Below, in pieces: positions 1-9,100 of a stretch of DNA of 64,000 nucleotides; positions within the stretch are counted from its first letter, which is position 1; the number at the start of each line of letters is the position of its first letter. The notes beneath the pieces are model-generated. The model was not told the origin of the DNA and did not search any database. It saw only the letters and a list, made by a program, of their open reading frames with translations. Position numbers and translations under genes: made by a program. This DNA comes from Kiritimatiellota bacterium (GTDB lineage: Bacteria; Verrucomicrobiota; Lentisphaeria; Oligosphaerales; JAADHN01), in the NCBI GenBank assembly GCA_013151865.1, contig JAADHN010000160.1:1-64000 (forward strand). The letters are read 5' to 3'.

Positions 1-64
1 CCGCATGAGTCGCGTGGATTGCTTCCGCACTGCAGGCATCCGGCGGAGTGTCTGTGGCGGGGCG

Positions 65-92
65 TGCATTTTTGAGGTAAATCGGGTATAAT
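65..92 (+). promoter_or_regulatory. candidate promoter with a consensus -10 box
   Basis: A perfect TATAAT lies at 87-92. The best -35 candidate 16 bases upstream is the weak hexamer TGCATT at 65-70. It would drive the small zinc-finger gene that starts at 350, leaving an untranslated leader of about 250 bases. Only the -10 box is convincing. Confidence 0.4.
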
Positions 93-349
93 TGTAATGA
101 AAGGCCCCGGAGTGCGGGCGAGTTCCCAGCCTCTGCAGGATCATCCGGACAAATGAAAGACGGTCTGTGATAATGAGGCGTCCGGGGAAGCTCCCCCGCC
201 GGTGCGGTCGTGAAGTGTTTGTCTCCCGCCGATGGGGCGACGCGTACTGAAAAGTGTTTTTCGAGAGGTCGGGTTCTCGCCGGGGGTTTGGGGCGCGGCC
301 CGGGCCGGGGCCTGTTTGCGATCTCTCGAGCCGAAGCAGGGGATCGAGG
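93..349 (+). other. long untranslated leader, no gene seen
   Basis: There is no convincing coding sequence between the candidate promoter and the start at 350. The stretch can fold: CCGGAC near 145-150 pairs with GTCCGG near 180-185, and GC-rich blocks around 275-310 could form further stems. I do not recognise a known riboswitch. It may be a plain leader or carry a small RNA. Confidence 0.3.
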
Positions 350-625
350 ATGCCTGTCTGTCTCAAACATCCCGACCGTGAGTCCACCGCCCGCTGTTGC
401 TCCTGTGGCAAGCCGATATGCCGGGAGTGCGTCGTTCGGCGCGGCCGCAGCGTGTTTTGCTCGGAGCAATGCATCGAGGAGTTCATGCGGACCACCGGCC
501 GCACCAACGGCTTCATTGCCCGGGAACGTGCGTTTCAGAGGAAAAAACTGCTGGTTCGGCTCCTGACGACGTTCGGGATTGCCATCGCCGCACTGGCGTT
601 CGCTTGGTACTACCTCCACCGGTGA
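350..625 (+). CDS. small zinc-finger protein with a C-terminal membrane helix
   Basis: The 91-residue protein starts at an ATG with a purine-rich AGGGGATCGAGG just upstream; an in-frame upstream extension from 254 has no ribosome site and odd composition. The N-terminal half has a B-box-like pattern of paired cysteines and histidine (CLKHP, CCSCGKPICREC, FCSEQC), typical of small zinc-binding domains. The C-terminal 20 residues form one hydrophobic helix (LLTTFGIAIAALAFAWYYL). Such domains often occur at the N-terminus of membrane proteins of unknown role, as protein-protein contact modules. The protein is probably membrane-anchored with the zinc domain in the cytoplasm. No partner is evident, since the neighbouring genes lie on the other strand. 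The function is unknown. Confidence 0.7.
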   Translation: MPVCLKHPDRESTARCCSCGKPICRECVVRRGRSVFCSEQCIEEFMRTTGRTNGFIARERAFQRKKLLVRLLTTFGIAIAALAFAWYYLHR

Positions 626-676
626 ATCGGACTGACAGCGGGGGAGGGGGACGCCACCGCCTTCCGAGAAGCAACA

Positions 677-710
677 AAGGCCGCCCCCTCCGATGGGAGG
701 GGCCGGCCTT
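677..710 (-). terminator. rho-independent terminator of rpsU
   Basis: A 15-base stem with a single mismatch (AAGGCCG... paired with ...CGGCCTT) closes a four-base loop. On the minus strand it is followed by TTTGTTGCTT. It lies 25 bases beyond the rpsU stop codon, where a terminator is expected. Confidence 0.75.
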
Positions 711-735
711 GATCGTACATCGACACTTGCGACGG

Positions 736-897
736 TCAGCGCGAACGCCGACGCCGGCGCCGATTGCGTTCACTCGGCTTCTCGTAATGTCGTCGACTGC
801 GGAGTTCTTTCAGAGTCCCCTCCTTGTCGAGTTTTTTCTTCAACCGACGGAGGGCCTTTTCGATGGGCTCGCCTCTTCTGGTTCTGACTTCCAGCAT
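736..897 (-). CDS. rpsU: 30S ribosomal protein S21
   Basis: A 53-residue protein opening [20 protein letters not shown] and ending in an arginine-rich tail ([11 protein letters not shown]) fits bacterial S21, a small-subunit protein near the mRNA exit site. S21 normally has 55 to 70 residues, so the length is slightly short. Translation starts at an ATG preceded by AAGGTGGTGA, a strong ribosome-binding site. The gene lies 112 bases downstream of the sigma-factor gene on the same strand and ends at a clear terminator. In enterobacteria rpsU, dnaG and rpoD share an operon; here sigma precedes rpsU and dnaG is absent. Confidence in the identification is high. Confidence 0.93.
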   Translation of the reverse strand: MLEVRTRRGEPIEKALRRLKKKLDKEGTLKELRSRRHYEKPSERNRRRRRRSR

Positions 898-1009
898 GTG
901 TTTGAATCACCACCTTTCACCTGTTGCGGTCTGCGCTTTTTCCAGCGGCGCGCCATAGAAGGCGCCCGCGATGCGAATGTTCCCGCGACGATCGGCAGAG
1001 CCGGCCGGC

Positions 1010-1834
1010 TCACCCGACGGGGACTTCGTCGTTCAGCAGCCCCTTCAGCTTGAGCAATGCCTGATTCTGAATCTGGCGGACCCGCTCCCGCGTCCTGCCC
1101 ACGGCCTGGCTGACTTCTTCGAGGGTCTTGGGCGGATGTCCATCAAGACCGAAGCGGAGTACCAGGATGGTCCGCTCCCGCTCCTCGAGTGTTTCGAGCA
1201 ACACCAGCAGGCGCTGGAGAGCTTCCGCCTCCGCGAGCACGCGCTCCGGCGTGGTCGTGGCCATGTCCGGTATTATATCACCGAATTCGCCGTTTTCACC
1301 GTCTTGGATCGGGGCTTGGAGGGAGAGGCTGCGCATATCGGCCCGACGCAGGCCGGCTACGGTCCGTTCACTGAGGTCGAGATGGGCGGCGATCTCGGAA
1401 TCGGTCGGGTCGCGCCCCAAATCGCGGGCCAAGCGGCTGCGGGCGACTTTAATCTTGTTGATCTTTCCGGCTGACTGGACCGGAATCCGGACCGTGCGGC
1501 TTTGGTTCGCCAGGGCACGGCGCATGGCCTGCTTGATCCACCATGCGGCGTAACTGCTGAACTTTGCGCCTTTGGCCGGGTCGAACCTCTCTACCGCCCG
1601 CATCAGCCCGATGTTCCCTTCGGAGATCAAGTCCACCAACGGCAAACCCAATCCTTTGAAATCATGCGCGATCTTGACCACGAGACGCAAATTGCTGCGA
1701 ATCAGCTTCGAGCGGGCCGCCTCGGACCCGCGCGAGATCTCCTTGGCAAGGACCGCCTCCTCCTCGCGAGAGATCAGGGGATACCTCCCGATCTCTTGCA
1801 TATACATCTTCATCATGTCATTCTTGGGGCACAT
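1010..1834 (-). CDS. RNA polymerase sigma-70 factor, RpoD/SigA family without region 1.1
   Basis: This is a promoter-recognition subunit of RNA polymerase. From the chosen start it has 274 residues: region 1.2 (MYMQEIGRYPLISREEE), region 2 (LVDLISEGNIGLMRAVERFD, then FSSYAAWWIKQAM), region 3, and region 4 with the helix-turn-helix (TLEEVSQAVGRTRERVRQI). The acidic region 1.1 of housekeeping RpoD is missing, which fits group 2 or short primary sigmas. The reading frame is open up to 1924, but the promoter -10 box at 1930-1935 puts the transcript start near 1923, so a shorter start is likely. ATGs at 1834, 1816 and 1813 are all possible and none has a strong ribosome site. It diverges from mfd and is followed by rpsU. 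Confidence 0.9.
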   Translation of the reverse strand: MCPKNDMMKMYMQEIGRYPLISREEEAVLAKEISRGSEAARSKLIRSNLRLVVKIAHDFKGLGLPLVDLISEGNIGLMRAVERFDPAKGAKFSSYAAWWIKQAMRRALANQSRTVRIPVQSAGKINKIKVARSRLARDLGRDPTDSEIAAHLDLSERTVAGLRRADMRSLSLQAPIQDGENGEFGDIIPDMATTTPERVLAEAEALQRLLVLLETLEERERTILVLRFGLDGHPPKTLEEVSQAVGRTRERVRQIQNQALLKLKGLLNDEVPVG

Positions 1835-1929
1835 GCACAGCGATCCCGGTACAGGAAACGGCCCACGTCCGCAGTCGCTGCGGCCGCGCGACAGAGTGCG
1901 CGGGCACGGCAGCTTCCCAAACATCCGCT

Positions 1930-1958
1930 AGTATAGTGTTCTCAGTCGGCGTTGCCAA
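1930..1958 (-). promoter_or_regulatory. sigma-70 type promoter for the sigma-factor gene
   Basis: On the minus strand TTGGCA (1953-1958) and TATACT (1930-1935) are separated by exactly 17 bases. This is a near-consensus housekeeping promoter reading into the sigma gene. It lies within the 136-base divergent spacer before mfd. If the RNA polymerase holding this sigma uses it, the gene could be autoregulated. Confidence 0.75.
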
Positions 1959-1970
1959 TCCGGTCCGCCC

Positions 1971-4900
1971 ATGGGCAAACACGCATCCACAAATTCCAGA
2001 CAATGGCGCGAACGTTTCCGGACATGGAGCGGTACGCTTCTGGCCCGGTGCGGCCCCCTGCCTTTGGTTGTCGAAATCGCCGACCGCGACACGACGGCCG
2101 TGGCCGCGGCCGCCGTCCTGGCCTCGGTCCCGGGATCGGTCGTATTTGTGACTGCCGATACGGCTGCGGCCGAGAATATGCTCGCGGCCCTCGACACGTA
2201 CGCCGCCATCCTGGGCGACGACCGCCCCCGCGTGGCGGTGCCCGAAGTCTCCGGCCCCAGAAACCGCTGGGTGCCGGAGAATGAAGCCGCCCGTTGTTCT
2301 GCACTGCACGCCGCACTCGCGGGCGCGCCGCTCGTCTTTGTCCTTTCGGCGACCGCGCTTCTGGCCCCGGCCCCGGCACCGGCCGAATTTCGCAGGCAGG
2401 TTTTCACACTTGTCGTGGGCGACGAAATCGACCCGGACCTCGTTGCCGGACGCCTTCTCCGCCTGGACTACGACAATGAGCCGGAAGTTCACCTGCCGGG
2501 CGAATTCTCGCGCCGGGGCGGTGGGATTCTGGATGTCTTTTCCCCGGCGGAAAGGCAGCCGGTCCGTCTCGAGTTTTTCGGGAATCGCCTCGAGTCCATG
2601 CGCCGATTCGATCCTGAAACCCAGCGGTCCGTCGGTGCGACGGACAGCCTGACCGTAGTCCCCCGCGGAGAAGTCGTGCTGACCCCGGATGCGAAAAACG
2701 GGACAGCCTGTTTTCTGGACTATGCCGGACCTGACGCCGCCTTGGTGATCGCCCATCCGGGACTCATACGAGGGCACCTCGAACGTTTCGCTCCGGGCGA
2801 CGCTCTCGATACGTGGTCGCAGCTCACGGAGACCCGGAACCGCCGTGTGGTCATCGAGTTGGCCGGGAGCGGCGGCGCGGCGCCCGGCGCCGCCGGCAGA
2901 CTGGTTTGCGGCGCTGTGGGACTCGGAGAGACGCTGGGCGTCCTGATTCCCGACTTGGGCAATCAAGCCGGGATATGGCACTGGCAGCAACTCCGGGACC
3001 ATCTGCGCCGCTGGTCCGGCATGGGGTACGCCGTGGTCGCCTGCTGCGGGACCAAAGGCGAAGCGGACCGTTTCCGTCAGCGCGTCGAAGACGACGAGGC
3101 GTTGCAGGACGTGGTCCCGGCCATCGAATGTTTTGCCTTGGACCGGGGGGTGCTGATCCCCGCTGCACACTTGGCGCTGTTGAGCGAACGCGAACTTTTC
3201 GGGCGGCGCCCCGAAACGGCCCGTCGCACCCGCAGGAACCCGTATCGCACAGACCATGCCCTTCACGAGGGGACCGAACTCGAGCCGGGGGCGTTTGCGG
3301 TCCATGCGGCGCACGGTATTTGCCGGTATCACGGAATTCGGGAAATCGAGGTCAAGGGGGAACTCCAGGAAGTCATGGAACTGGAGTTCGACAACGACGC
3401 ACGCCTCTACGTCCCGCTCGAGGAATGCCATCTGGTCAGCCGCTACGTAGGGGGGACGCGGAAGGCGCCGAAATTGAGCCGTCTCGGCGGGCCCGGCTGG
3501 AGACGCAAGACCGACTTGGCGAGGGCAGCAGCCACTGATCTGGCCGCCGAACTGCTCCGGCTCGATGCGGTCCGCCGCAACTCGGCAGGCGCCCGCTTTC
3601 GCCCCGAGCCGGACTGGGAACAGGCCTTTGCCCAATCCTTTCCATTCGAGGAGACCGAGGACCAGCGCCGGGCCCTTCTCGAAGTCTTCCACGACATGGA
3701 GGCGGCCCGGCCCATGGACCGCTTGCTCTGCGGCGACGTGGGGTACGGCAAAACCGAAGTCGCCATGCGCGCCGCCTTCCGCGCCGTCCTGAACGGCAAA
3801 CAGGTCGCCCTTCTCGTGCCCACCACGGTCCTGGCGCAACAGCATCTGTTGACATTCCGCGAACGTTTGGCCGAATACCCGGTGGTTGTCGAAATGCTCA
3901 GTCGGTTCCGGTCCGACGCCGAGCAAAAGCGCATTCTCGAAAGACTCGCCACCGGCAACATCGACATCGTGATCGGGACGCATCGACTGTTGAGCGCCGA
4001 CGTAAAATTCCGCGACCTGGGCCTGCTCATCATCGATGAAGAGCAGCGGTTCGGCGTCCGTCACAAGGAGCGGCTCAAACACCTGCGGACTCAATTGGAT
4101 ATTCTGACCATGACGGCGACGCCGATCCCGCGCACACTCTATTTCAGCCTGTCCGGTCTGCGGAACCTGAGCACCATCTCCACGCCCCCCGCCGAGCGGC
4201 TGCCCGTGACCACCGTCGTGGCCCAGTACGATACCGGCCTGATCCGGGAAGCCATTGAAAACGAGATCGAGCGGAATGGGCAGGTCTTCTTCTTGCATAA
4301 CCGGGTCCACTCGATCGAGAGCGTCCGGAAACGCCTCGAGGCCCTGGTGCCCGACGCTCGGTTCGGCGTGGCCCATGGGCAGATGCCCGCCCACGAACTC
4401 GAGAATGTGATGCGGCGCTTCGTCTTGCGGGAAATCGACGTCCTCATCTGCACCACCATCATTGAGTCCGGTCTCGACATCCCCAACGCCAACACGATCA
4501 TCATCGACCGGGCGGACCGTTTCGGTCTGGCCGATTTGTATCAACTTCGGGGTCGAGTCGGCAGGTACCGGAACCAAGCGTATGCGTACCTGCTGCTGCC
4601 GCCAATGGGGACGCTCCCCGCCAACGCACATGAACGCCTTGCCGCCATCCGCCGCTACACGCACCTCGGCGCCGGGTTCCGCATCGCTCTACGCGATCTC
4701 GAGATCCGCGGTGCAGGCAACATCCTCGGCGCCGAGCAGAGCGGTCACATCGCCGCCGTCGGTTTCGACCTCTACTGTCAACTCCTCCGGGAGGCCATCT
4801 CCCGGCTCGAGCACCGGCCGCCGCCTCGACGGCCCGCGGTGCTGCTCCGACTCGATTTCCTCAGTTTCAGCCTGCGCGCACCTCACGGCCGGCTCACGGC

Positions 4901-5279
4901 CGCTGTCCCGCCCGAGTACGTCGGCGACGAAGAAGTCCGCGCCGCCTGCTACCGCCGACTGGCCGAATTGACCGACATTGAACAGGTTCGGGATTTTGGC
5001 GACGAACTCCGCGACAGGTTCGGACCGCTCCCACCACCGGTCGAGCGCCTGCTCGAGACCGTCCGACTCCGAATCGTCGCCGCTCGGCTCAAAGCGCGAA
5101 CGGTCACCGTGCAGGGACGAAAAGTCCTGATCGAAACGGACCACGGCCTGGTGTTGGACGACCGGCGCCTTCCCCTGCTTTCCGGAAAACGCCCGAAGGA
5201 AAAACGGCTGGGCGAACTCCGCAAGCTCCTCGAACGCTTGGCGACAAGAAAACCCGAGCCGGGGCGATCTCAAACATGA
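1971..5279 (+). CDS. mfd: transcription-repair coupling factor Mfd
   Basis: Mfd is an ATP-driven DNA translocase that removes RNA polymerase stalled at DNA damage and recruits UvrA. The 1,102 residues match the family's usual size. They comprise a UvrB-like N-terminal half, a CarD-like polymerase-interaction domain at about residues 437-500 ([15 protein letters not shown]), and an SF2 helicase motor with Walker [10 protein letters not shown] near residue 588 and the DEEQ box ([10 protein letters not shown]) near residue 688. The motor continues with the RecG-like GRVGR motif, followed by the C-terminal TRCF domain. The ATG at 1971 lacks an obvious ribosome site, so the exact start is less sure. 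Mfd stands alone as the rightward arm of the divergent spacer. Confidence 0.97.
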   Translation: MGKHASTNSRQWRERFRTWSGTLLARCGPLPLVVEIADRDTTAVAAAAVLASVPGSVVFVTADTAAAENMLAALDTYAAILGDDRPRVAVPEVSGPRNRWVPENEAARCSALHAALAGAPLVFVLSATALLAPAPAPAEFRRQVFTLVVGDEIDPDLVAGRLLRLDYDNEPEVHLPGEFSRRGGGILDVFSPAERQPVRLEFFGNRLESMRRFDPETQRSVGATDSLTVVPRGEVVLTPDAKNGTACFLDYAGPDAALVIAHPGLIRGHLERFAPGDALDTWSQLTETRNRRVVIELAGSGGAAPGAAGRLVCGAVGLGETLGVLIPDLGNQAGIWHWQQLRDHLRRWSGMGYAVVACCGTKGEADRFRQRVEDDEALQDVVPAIECFALDRGVLIPAAHLALLSERELFGRRPETARRTRRNPYRTDHALHEGTELEPGAFAVHAAHGICRYHGIREIEVKGELQEVMELEFDNDARLYVPLEECHLVSRYVGGTRKAPKLSRLGGPGWRRKTDLARAAATDLAAELLRLDAVRRNSAGARFRPEPDWEQAFAQSFPFEETEDQRRALLEVFHDMEAARPMDRLLCGDVGYGKTEVAMRAAFRAVLNGKQVALLVPTTVLAQQHLLTFRERLAEYPVVVEMLSRFRSDAEQKRILERLATGNIDIVIGTHRLLSADVKFRDLGLLIIDEEQRFGVRHKERLKHLRTQLDILTMTATPIPRTLYFSLSGLRNLSTISTPPAERLPVTTVVAQYDTGLIREAIENEIERNGQVFFLHNRVHSIESVRKRLEALVPDARFGVAHGQMPAHELENVMRRFVLREIDVLICTTIIESGLDIPNANTIIIDRADRFGLADLYQLRGRVGRYRNQAYAYLLLPPMGTLPANAHERLAAIRRYTHLGAGFRIALRDLEIRGAGNILGAEQSGHIAAVGFDLYCQLLREAISRLEHRPPPRRPAVLLRLDFLSFSLRAPHGRLTAAVPPEYVGDEEVRAACYRRLAELTDIEQVRDFGDELRDRFGPLPPPVERLLETVRLRIVAARLKARTVTVQGRKVLIETDHGLVLDDRRLPLLSGKRPKEKRLGELRKLLERLATRKPEPGRSQT

Positions 5280-5653
5280 GCGTAACGTGCTGTTAACGCG
5301 GGTATTATCTGTATTCTTGGCAGATCGGGTTTTTCCGTGCTGCATTCCCCGCGTCGCGGCCCGAGTGGAGGGGGCAGTTGCGACGCTTCCTATCGAAGGA
5401 AGCCGTACGAAGGGCCTTTGGATGTAATCTTCTTGGATAGAACGCGGTATGGATCATTGGGAGGAGGGAGCGCGCCGGAACAATGCAGCCCGGAAGTGCC
5501 GCAGCCCCCGAACATGGATACAATAAAAACGCCATGCGGTTCGTTTGTGTAGCAGAAACACACAGTATGCTGCAATACGTTTCGGAACGTTCCGGGCGAT
5601 ATGTCCGGGCCTGCGAGCTTGCCTACGCATCAGACGATTTCGAGGCGGGCAAG

Positions 5654-5688
5654 GCGATCCGGCGGCAAGCCGTGTCGCTACTTTTTTT
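5654..5688 (+). terminator. candidate rho-independent terminator
   Basis: A two-part stem (GCGA with TCGC, and CGGC with GCCG, separated by a two-base internal loop) is followed after three bases by seven T residues. It lies about 380 bases beyond the mfd stop. It could end the mfd transcript or that of an unannotated small RNA in between. Confidence 0.55.
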
Positions 5689-5810
5689 GACGGTTCGAGG
5701 CGGTATCTGCTCCGGCTCCGTCCGAGCCCCGGAGCTTTCCTTTGTGGCGGCCCACCACCACAGGCCACGCACGGCGGCCTTGCAGCGCGGCCTCCGTTGC
5801 ACGCGCCGGC

Positions 5811-5972
5811 CTCCAGCCCACAGTGAATGCCAATACCGTATCGCAACTTCGGCGCTCTCTTTTTCGCGGCGAATCGCAACTGTTCGCTCCGTGGGGCTCG
5901 TTTTCCGAGGTTGATCCAGTCGGGTTCGCGAGCAACCTGTTGCGAGCCCCTGTCACAATACGAGCGTCCAAG
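5811..5972 (+). repeat. dispersed hairpin repeat, copy 1
   Basis: About 160 bases align with 48306-48467 at roughly three quarters identity, from CCAGCCC to CGTCCAAG. The core carries inverted arms, TCGCAACTGTTCGCTC and GAGCAACCTGTTGCGA, about 45 bases apart. It encodes nothing evident. It lies upstream of a gene for a large exported protein, as does copy 2. Confidence 0.7.
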
Positions 5973-6103
5973 CAGCGTCTGTCGAGAATAAACTCATGCT
6001 CAGTGTACTGAGGGCTGGGTCTCCGCAACGGCCCGAGGCCCCGACCGCAAGAATCCGAATGGCGGCGCGACGCCGCGCAGGAAGAACTTCTGGGAGATTG
6101 TTC

Positions 6104-9100
6104 ATGCCGGTTTCGGTTGTTCCCACGACAGTCGGGAGCGAGCCGGGTCCGCCCCCGTTCGCAACGGGTTCGGTGATGGCTCGCGCCGTTCGTTCGCTGC
6201 TTGTTTTCAGCGTGGTCGGGGTCGTTTTCTCGGGCACGCGCCTGCCGGGCGCGGACGCCGTGCCGACGGGTTATGCGGCGGCGCGCCGGGCGCGGAACGA
6301 CAATTACGATTTTCGTTTCAAGCTTTCGCCCGCCGAGGGCGAAGGCCGGTTCGATTCGGTGGATCTCGTGTTCGGCTGCAATGGTACGGGAGACCGCTAC
6401 GGCCGATTCATCTGGGACAAGAGCGGGGCGCGCTTCAGTCGAATATCGAAGGCGGGTGAAGTGACCGTGGCGCGGGCCTCGCAACCATTGCCGGACGCAT
6501 TCCGACGGGGCGGCGAGCTGTGGGTGAAACGCCACCCGCGATGGCTCGAGTTTACTGCGGACGGTGTCCGGTTGCTGCGCGTGCTGGACGACACGGTCCG
6601 CCGCGGCACCGCCGCGTTGCGCGCAGGGCCGGGACAAGCTGTTGCAGCGACCGTGGGTTACCAGCGCATCGAACCGGTTGTCTTCGGCGACGATTTCATG
6701 CGTACCGAGGAAGAAACCAAGGATTTCGGACTGTGGACGCCCAAGAGCGGCGAATGGAAGCTGTATTCGGTCATGGAGCGCGTGCGGGCCAACCCGGACG
6801 CCCGGATTCGAGAAGGGCGCGAGCCCGACGCATCCCGCTCGCCCAACCCGTTTTGTCTGGCCGGAAAATCCACCAAAGGCGCCGTGATCCTTACCGGTTA
6901 TCCGTTTTGGGACGACTACAGGATCGAGGTTTCATGCAAGACGACGGGCGGTTGGATGGGCGTAGTCTTCGGGGCGACAAACGAAAAGGATTTCTGGCTG
7001 GTTCGCTGGCGAGTCGCCACGATCGAGGTTGCCGGGGGGCCGGTCGAATTGGTGCGGCGCACGGGAGACCGGGAGCGGGTGATTGCCGCCGCTCGCGTGA
7101 AGGGCCGTACAGACAATTGGTACCGGCTTTCGGTTACGGCTGTGGGATCCCGGATCGATATTGCCCTGGACGGAACCCGAATCATCGAAGCCTGGGACGA
7201 CCGGAGCGTTGGCGGACGAATAGGTCTTTATGCCTCGAGTGCCGGGGAGACCTACTTCGACGACGTGACCGTGCGTTCCTGGCCGTCGGTCCGGTTCGAT
7301 CATCGGGACGCGCTGGCCGGCGCATCGTCGGCCTTGGCCGGGACTTGGGATGTGCAGGGACCGCCTCGGAGCCTGCGCTTTCAAACGAGAGAGGGTGACC
7401 GGCCCGCCGTGTATGCCCTGGGATTGCCCACCTGGACCGGCGGTTGTTTTCAGGCGACGGTTCGGACCGACGCGCCGGCAGCGGGCTTCGGTTTGGGGTT
7501 TGGCTTGAGCGATGTCGGGGACTGGTGGCGCGCCGTCTGGGACCGCCGGGGCGGCGGCGAACTCCGACTCGAGCGGGTCCGAGGCGGCAAAGTTAGCGTA
7601 CTCGATGCCGTTCCCTGCCCCCGATCGACCCGAGGAGAACGGGACGGGACCCGTGTGATGGTCGACCTGCGGGAAAAGACGGTCGTCAAAGTCTACGTGG
7701 ACGACCGCCTGGAGGTCCGGACGCGGATCCCGGCGATCCCATCGGGTCGTTTCGCGCTGACGGCAACCGGCACGGGGGCCGTGGAATTTGCCGATGTCGA
7801 GGCGTTTGCCGAACCGGTCCGGGACTGGGAACACCCGGTGAAGAGCGCCATTTTTGCGGCGGACCCCTACATGCAAGGATGGTCGTCGCCGCGTTGGGCC
7901 TGGGAGCCGCTGACGCAGACGCCGGACGGTCTCAAACAATACGTGTACAAGGGCGATTTCTACGGTGCGTTTTGGATCACCCTGCCGATCAGTCACCGGG
8001 CAGCTCTGCTCTTCGGTCTGGACAACGTGGGGAAGGACCGCGGCTACCGTGTGCAGGCCCACTTGGAAGATAACCGGAAACAAGGCCGGATTCGGTTGAC
8101 GCGCAACGGAAAAAAGCTGGCCGAGGGCGCGTTCAAGCTCGACGGCAAAGTGGTAATTCCGGGGGAGCAGATCATCGACGAAAAGATCGGTGCCCTTCCG
8201 AAGGCGCCGGACACGGTCGAGTACGGTCGGATGACGGTCTCGCGAGAAGGACCTTACATCTGGGTCGACGTGGACGGCAAGGAGTTGTTTTCGTACCGCG
8301 ATCCCAACCCGTTGCAGGGGCGGGCCGTCGGACTGGAGGTCCTCGAATCGCTGGATCTGGCCAAAGTCGAAGTGCACCGGGACCATGTCAAGGACTACCA
8401 ATTCGAGCGGGTTGCGGCTGACTGGCTTAAGGTGGGTACCTGGGCGGTGACCAATCGATTCGCGTGCGATCCGCGTTGGTCTTTTCTCAACGGGCGCAGC
8501 AAAGGGGTGGCGGCCCTGTGGAACAAGTTCAAGTACGACGGCGATTTTACGGTCGAATACTATGCCGGGATGCGCATGCGCCAGGGAGAGATGCACGAAG
8601 GCGCGGCCCGGAGCTATTATCCGCGCGTCGGCGACATCAATCTTGCCTTGTGCGCCGGAAGCGGGGATTTGTTCAGCGGCTACGATTTGGTTCTGCAGGC
8701 CTGGGATCCGATGTGGTCGGAGCGCTGGACGCAATTCCTAAGGCGAGGTCGCATCGTGGCAAAGGTGGATCGGGAATTCATACCCCGCACTCGATTCAAG
8801 CGCCCGCAAAGCCGTGCCATCAAGGTGGATTGGGATCCGGGCGGACGCCCAATTCACGGCGCCTGGTACTACGTAAAGGTCCGCCGGACCGGCAATCGGT
8901 TCGATGTTTGGTTCGACAACGTCCCGGTATTTTCCTATACGGACGCCGGCCCCCTGAAGGGGAATAGAATCGCTCTTTGGACGCAGCACAACAGCATTGT
9001 CGTGGCCCGGGCCAGAATCTGCTATTCCCGCATTGACCGGTCCGGCGCTCTTCTGGCCGCAGCGCCCGAGGGGCCGCAGGCGGCGACTTCGACAGAGCCG

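Larger units (their letters stand above)
5280..6103 (+). other. non-coding stretch between mfd and the giant exported protein
   Basis: About 820 bases without a convincing gene. The open frames here have unlike compositions on both strands and no ribosome sites. The stretch holds a rho-independent terminator near 5654-5688 and one copy of a dispersed hairpin repeat at 5811-5972. A small RNA ending at the 5.68 kb terminator is possible, but I could not match the sequence to SRP RNA, 6S RNA, RNase P RNA or tmRNA. Confidence 0.5.

Noticed and set aside
1818-4664. A 948-codon open frame antisense to mfd
   Set aside because: It mirrors the codon periodicity of mfd in GC-rich DNA, has no family features, and mfd is unmistakable.
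5300-5690. SRP RNA, 6S RNA or tmRNA between mfd and the terminator at 5.68 kb
   Set aside because: The stretch CCCGGAAGTGCCGCAG resembles the SRP loop superficially, but the conserved GGUCAGG...GGAAGCAGCC core is absent. The 6S central bubble and the tmRNA tRNA-like end could not be drawn.
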